Assembly: GCA_009760855.2 (NCBI GenBank)
Contig: WPIO01000084.1
Coordinates: 1,585,001-1,620,000 of the forward strand
Source: Cristatella mucedo
Taxonomy: Eukaryota > Bryozoa > Phylactolaemata > Cristatellidae
DNA: 35,000 nt
Direction of reading: 5' to 3'
The translations under genes and the position numbers were made by a program. Positions 33,991 through 35,000 of the stretch are shown in pieces (the first letter of the stretch is position 1; each line of letters starts with the position of its first letter). The notes beneath the pieces were generated by a model, which searched no databases, was not told the origin of the DNA, and saw only the letters and a list, made by a program, of their open reading frames with translations.

Positions 33991-34349
33991 TAAGCAAGTG
34001 GTATAGTGCACTTCTGGCTATATGGAGGTTGGTTGTGCAAATGATAGATGGGCGTAGTGGAATCCATTTCAAAAGAGGTGACGTCAGTGTCATGCTGTCT
34101 GTTAAACACAGGAAAACCTATCTGGTGACTGCATTTGGGGGACTGGGATGGTTACAGCTCGACTTCGTTTGTGGCATTTTTGCTCCGCATAACAGAACTG
34201 CGTCGACTCTGGGGCACACAATTCAGCCTCCATATTCGTTTCACTGCAAAAAGTTTAACTCAGCTTCTGACTTACCACAGACCAGCTGTGCCCTATCTTT
34301 ACATGGAGGTTCGTACTACCCGACCCCTCCAAAAGGGAGGGTTCAGCGA

Positions 34350-34450
34350 CAGCAGCAGCGTCCAGTCACATGAGGAATACTTGAGGTGTTTGGCTGAGCA
34401 CATTAGGACGTAATTGAACGATCAGATTTGGCTTATGAAGAATAACAGCC
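34350..34450 (+). mobile_element. Possible Gypsy-type reverse transcriptase scrap
   Basis: A plus frame reads QSHEEYLRCLAEHIRT, then after a stop LNDQIWLMKNN. This resembles the 'THEEHLxHLxxVFxxLxxxxLxLN' segment just after the YLDD box of Gypsy elements. It is on the strand opposite the integrase at 33335-33990. One short motif only. Confidence 0.25.
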
Positions 34451-34459
34451 ACATTCTAC

Positions 34460-35000
34460 CAATCCAGAACCTACCTACACCTCATACTCAGAGCGTCAAC
34501 TCATGGCGCCAAACCACAATCATAAAAACGTATTGCCCCTTTCCGGAGCTCAGCAGGGGGGGGGGCCGGCATGTGCGGTTAGAGAAATAGCCATACTAGG
34601 CTCTAACAGCACACCAGCTTGCTTTATGCGTAAGCGAATCACACGTAAATCATTGGTGTGCATGAATGAAAACAAATATTTCAATCGATATTACAAGAGT
34701 TTTTGTTACTGACTATAGAGCCATGCGATCTGGATCGGTTCTAATACTGCTAACATATAACTTGCCTTGTCTAGCAACATGTGTAGGCTGTTTTATGAGG
34801 AACCTCATTCACAATTTACATCCGTGCATGATGAAACTGCAAAAGCCTAGGGGCTGGTGAAAGGTGAGCACCGGAAATATTTTTCAAATCAACTAATATA
34901 AGTGGGCTAGATATCATGCGAAAAAACGCTGTCACTACACAGGAGCCTGATGTATACAATGACTTAAATAAATGTTGTCTGTCTCATGTAATGTTCATAA
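34460..35000. other. No identifiable feature
   Basis: Short frames and a G run of 11 at 34556-34566 only. Confidence 0.35.

Overview
The window looks like intronic and intergenic DNA from a repeat-rich animal genome, probably an invertebrate. The grounds are GT-AG bounded coding islands separated by kilobases, many decayed non-LTR retrotransposons of the L2/CR1 type, two families of tRNA-derived SINEs, a pogo-like DNA transposon remnant, a Ty3/Gypsy integrase remnant and very long microsatellites. There are no operons, ribosome-binding sites, CRISPR arrays, rRNA genes or free-standing tRNA genes. The species cannot be named from the sequence.

The main single-copy content is a series of short open islands on the minus strand, spread over 26.95 kb to 2.18 kb. 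Each has a plausible acceptor and donor, and their intron phases agree in order: 26950-26745 (ends phase 0), 26195-26162 (0 to 1, tentative micro-exon), 24616-24525 (1 to 0), 23426-23276 (0 to 1), 20537-20372 (1 to 2), 16640-16379 (2 to 0), 16140-16039 (0 to 0), 15642-15550 (0 to 0), 12388-12187 (0 to 1), 10951-10763 (1 to 1), 5910-5697 (1 to 2) and 2308-2185 (2 to 0). Joined, they give about 600 residues with about ten N-X-S/T sequons and no obvious membrane helix. This reads as an internal piece of a large secreted or membrane-anchored extracellular protein whose two ends lie outside the window. I do not recognise the family.

The introns are filled with mobile elements. L2/CR1-type LINE pieces lie at 3560-5260 (+), 9428-10720 (-), 12560-13125 (-), 18780-19060 (-), 21119-22345 (-), 22490-22752 (+), 23014-23120 (-), 27555-27950 (-), 30236-31290 (-) and 31430-31960 (-). 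Several carry the same 3' tail, a short GC-clamped hairpin followed by ATT repeats. SINE family A (605-715, 7926-8142, 14215-14350, 16735-16870, 27415-27530) has a tRNA-like head and this same LINE tail, so it is the natural passenger of these LINEs. SINE family B (7265-7440, 8655-8925, 9170-9355, 11530-11690, 24800-24920, 27065-27255) has a different body ending in TTTACTTTAC-like sequence.

Later events sit on top of these: a (GA)n tract of about 550 bp inside one LINE, a 97-bp (AT)n tract inside or beside another, a 334-bp pogo-like element with TA duplication inside a third, and a tail-to-tail SINE/LINE composite flanked by a perfect 24-bp direct repeat. The stretches 28.1-30.2 kb and 5.95-7.26 kb hold nothing I can identify. 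The right end (33.3-34.0 kb) carries the decayed Gypsy integrase on the minus strand.
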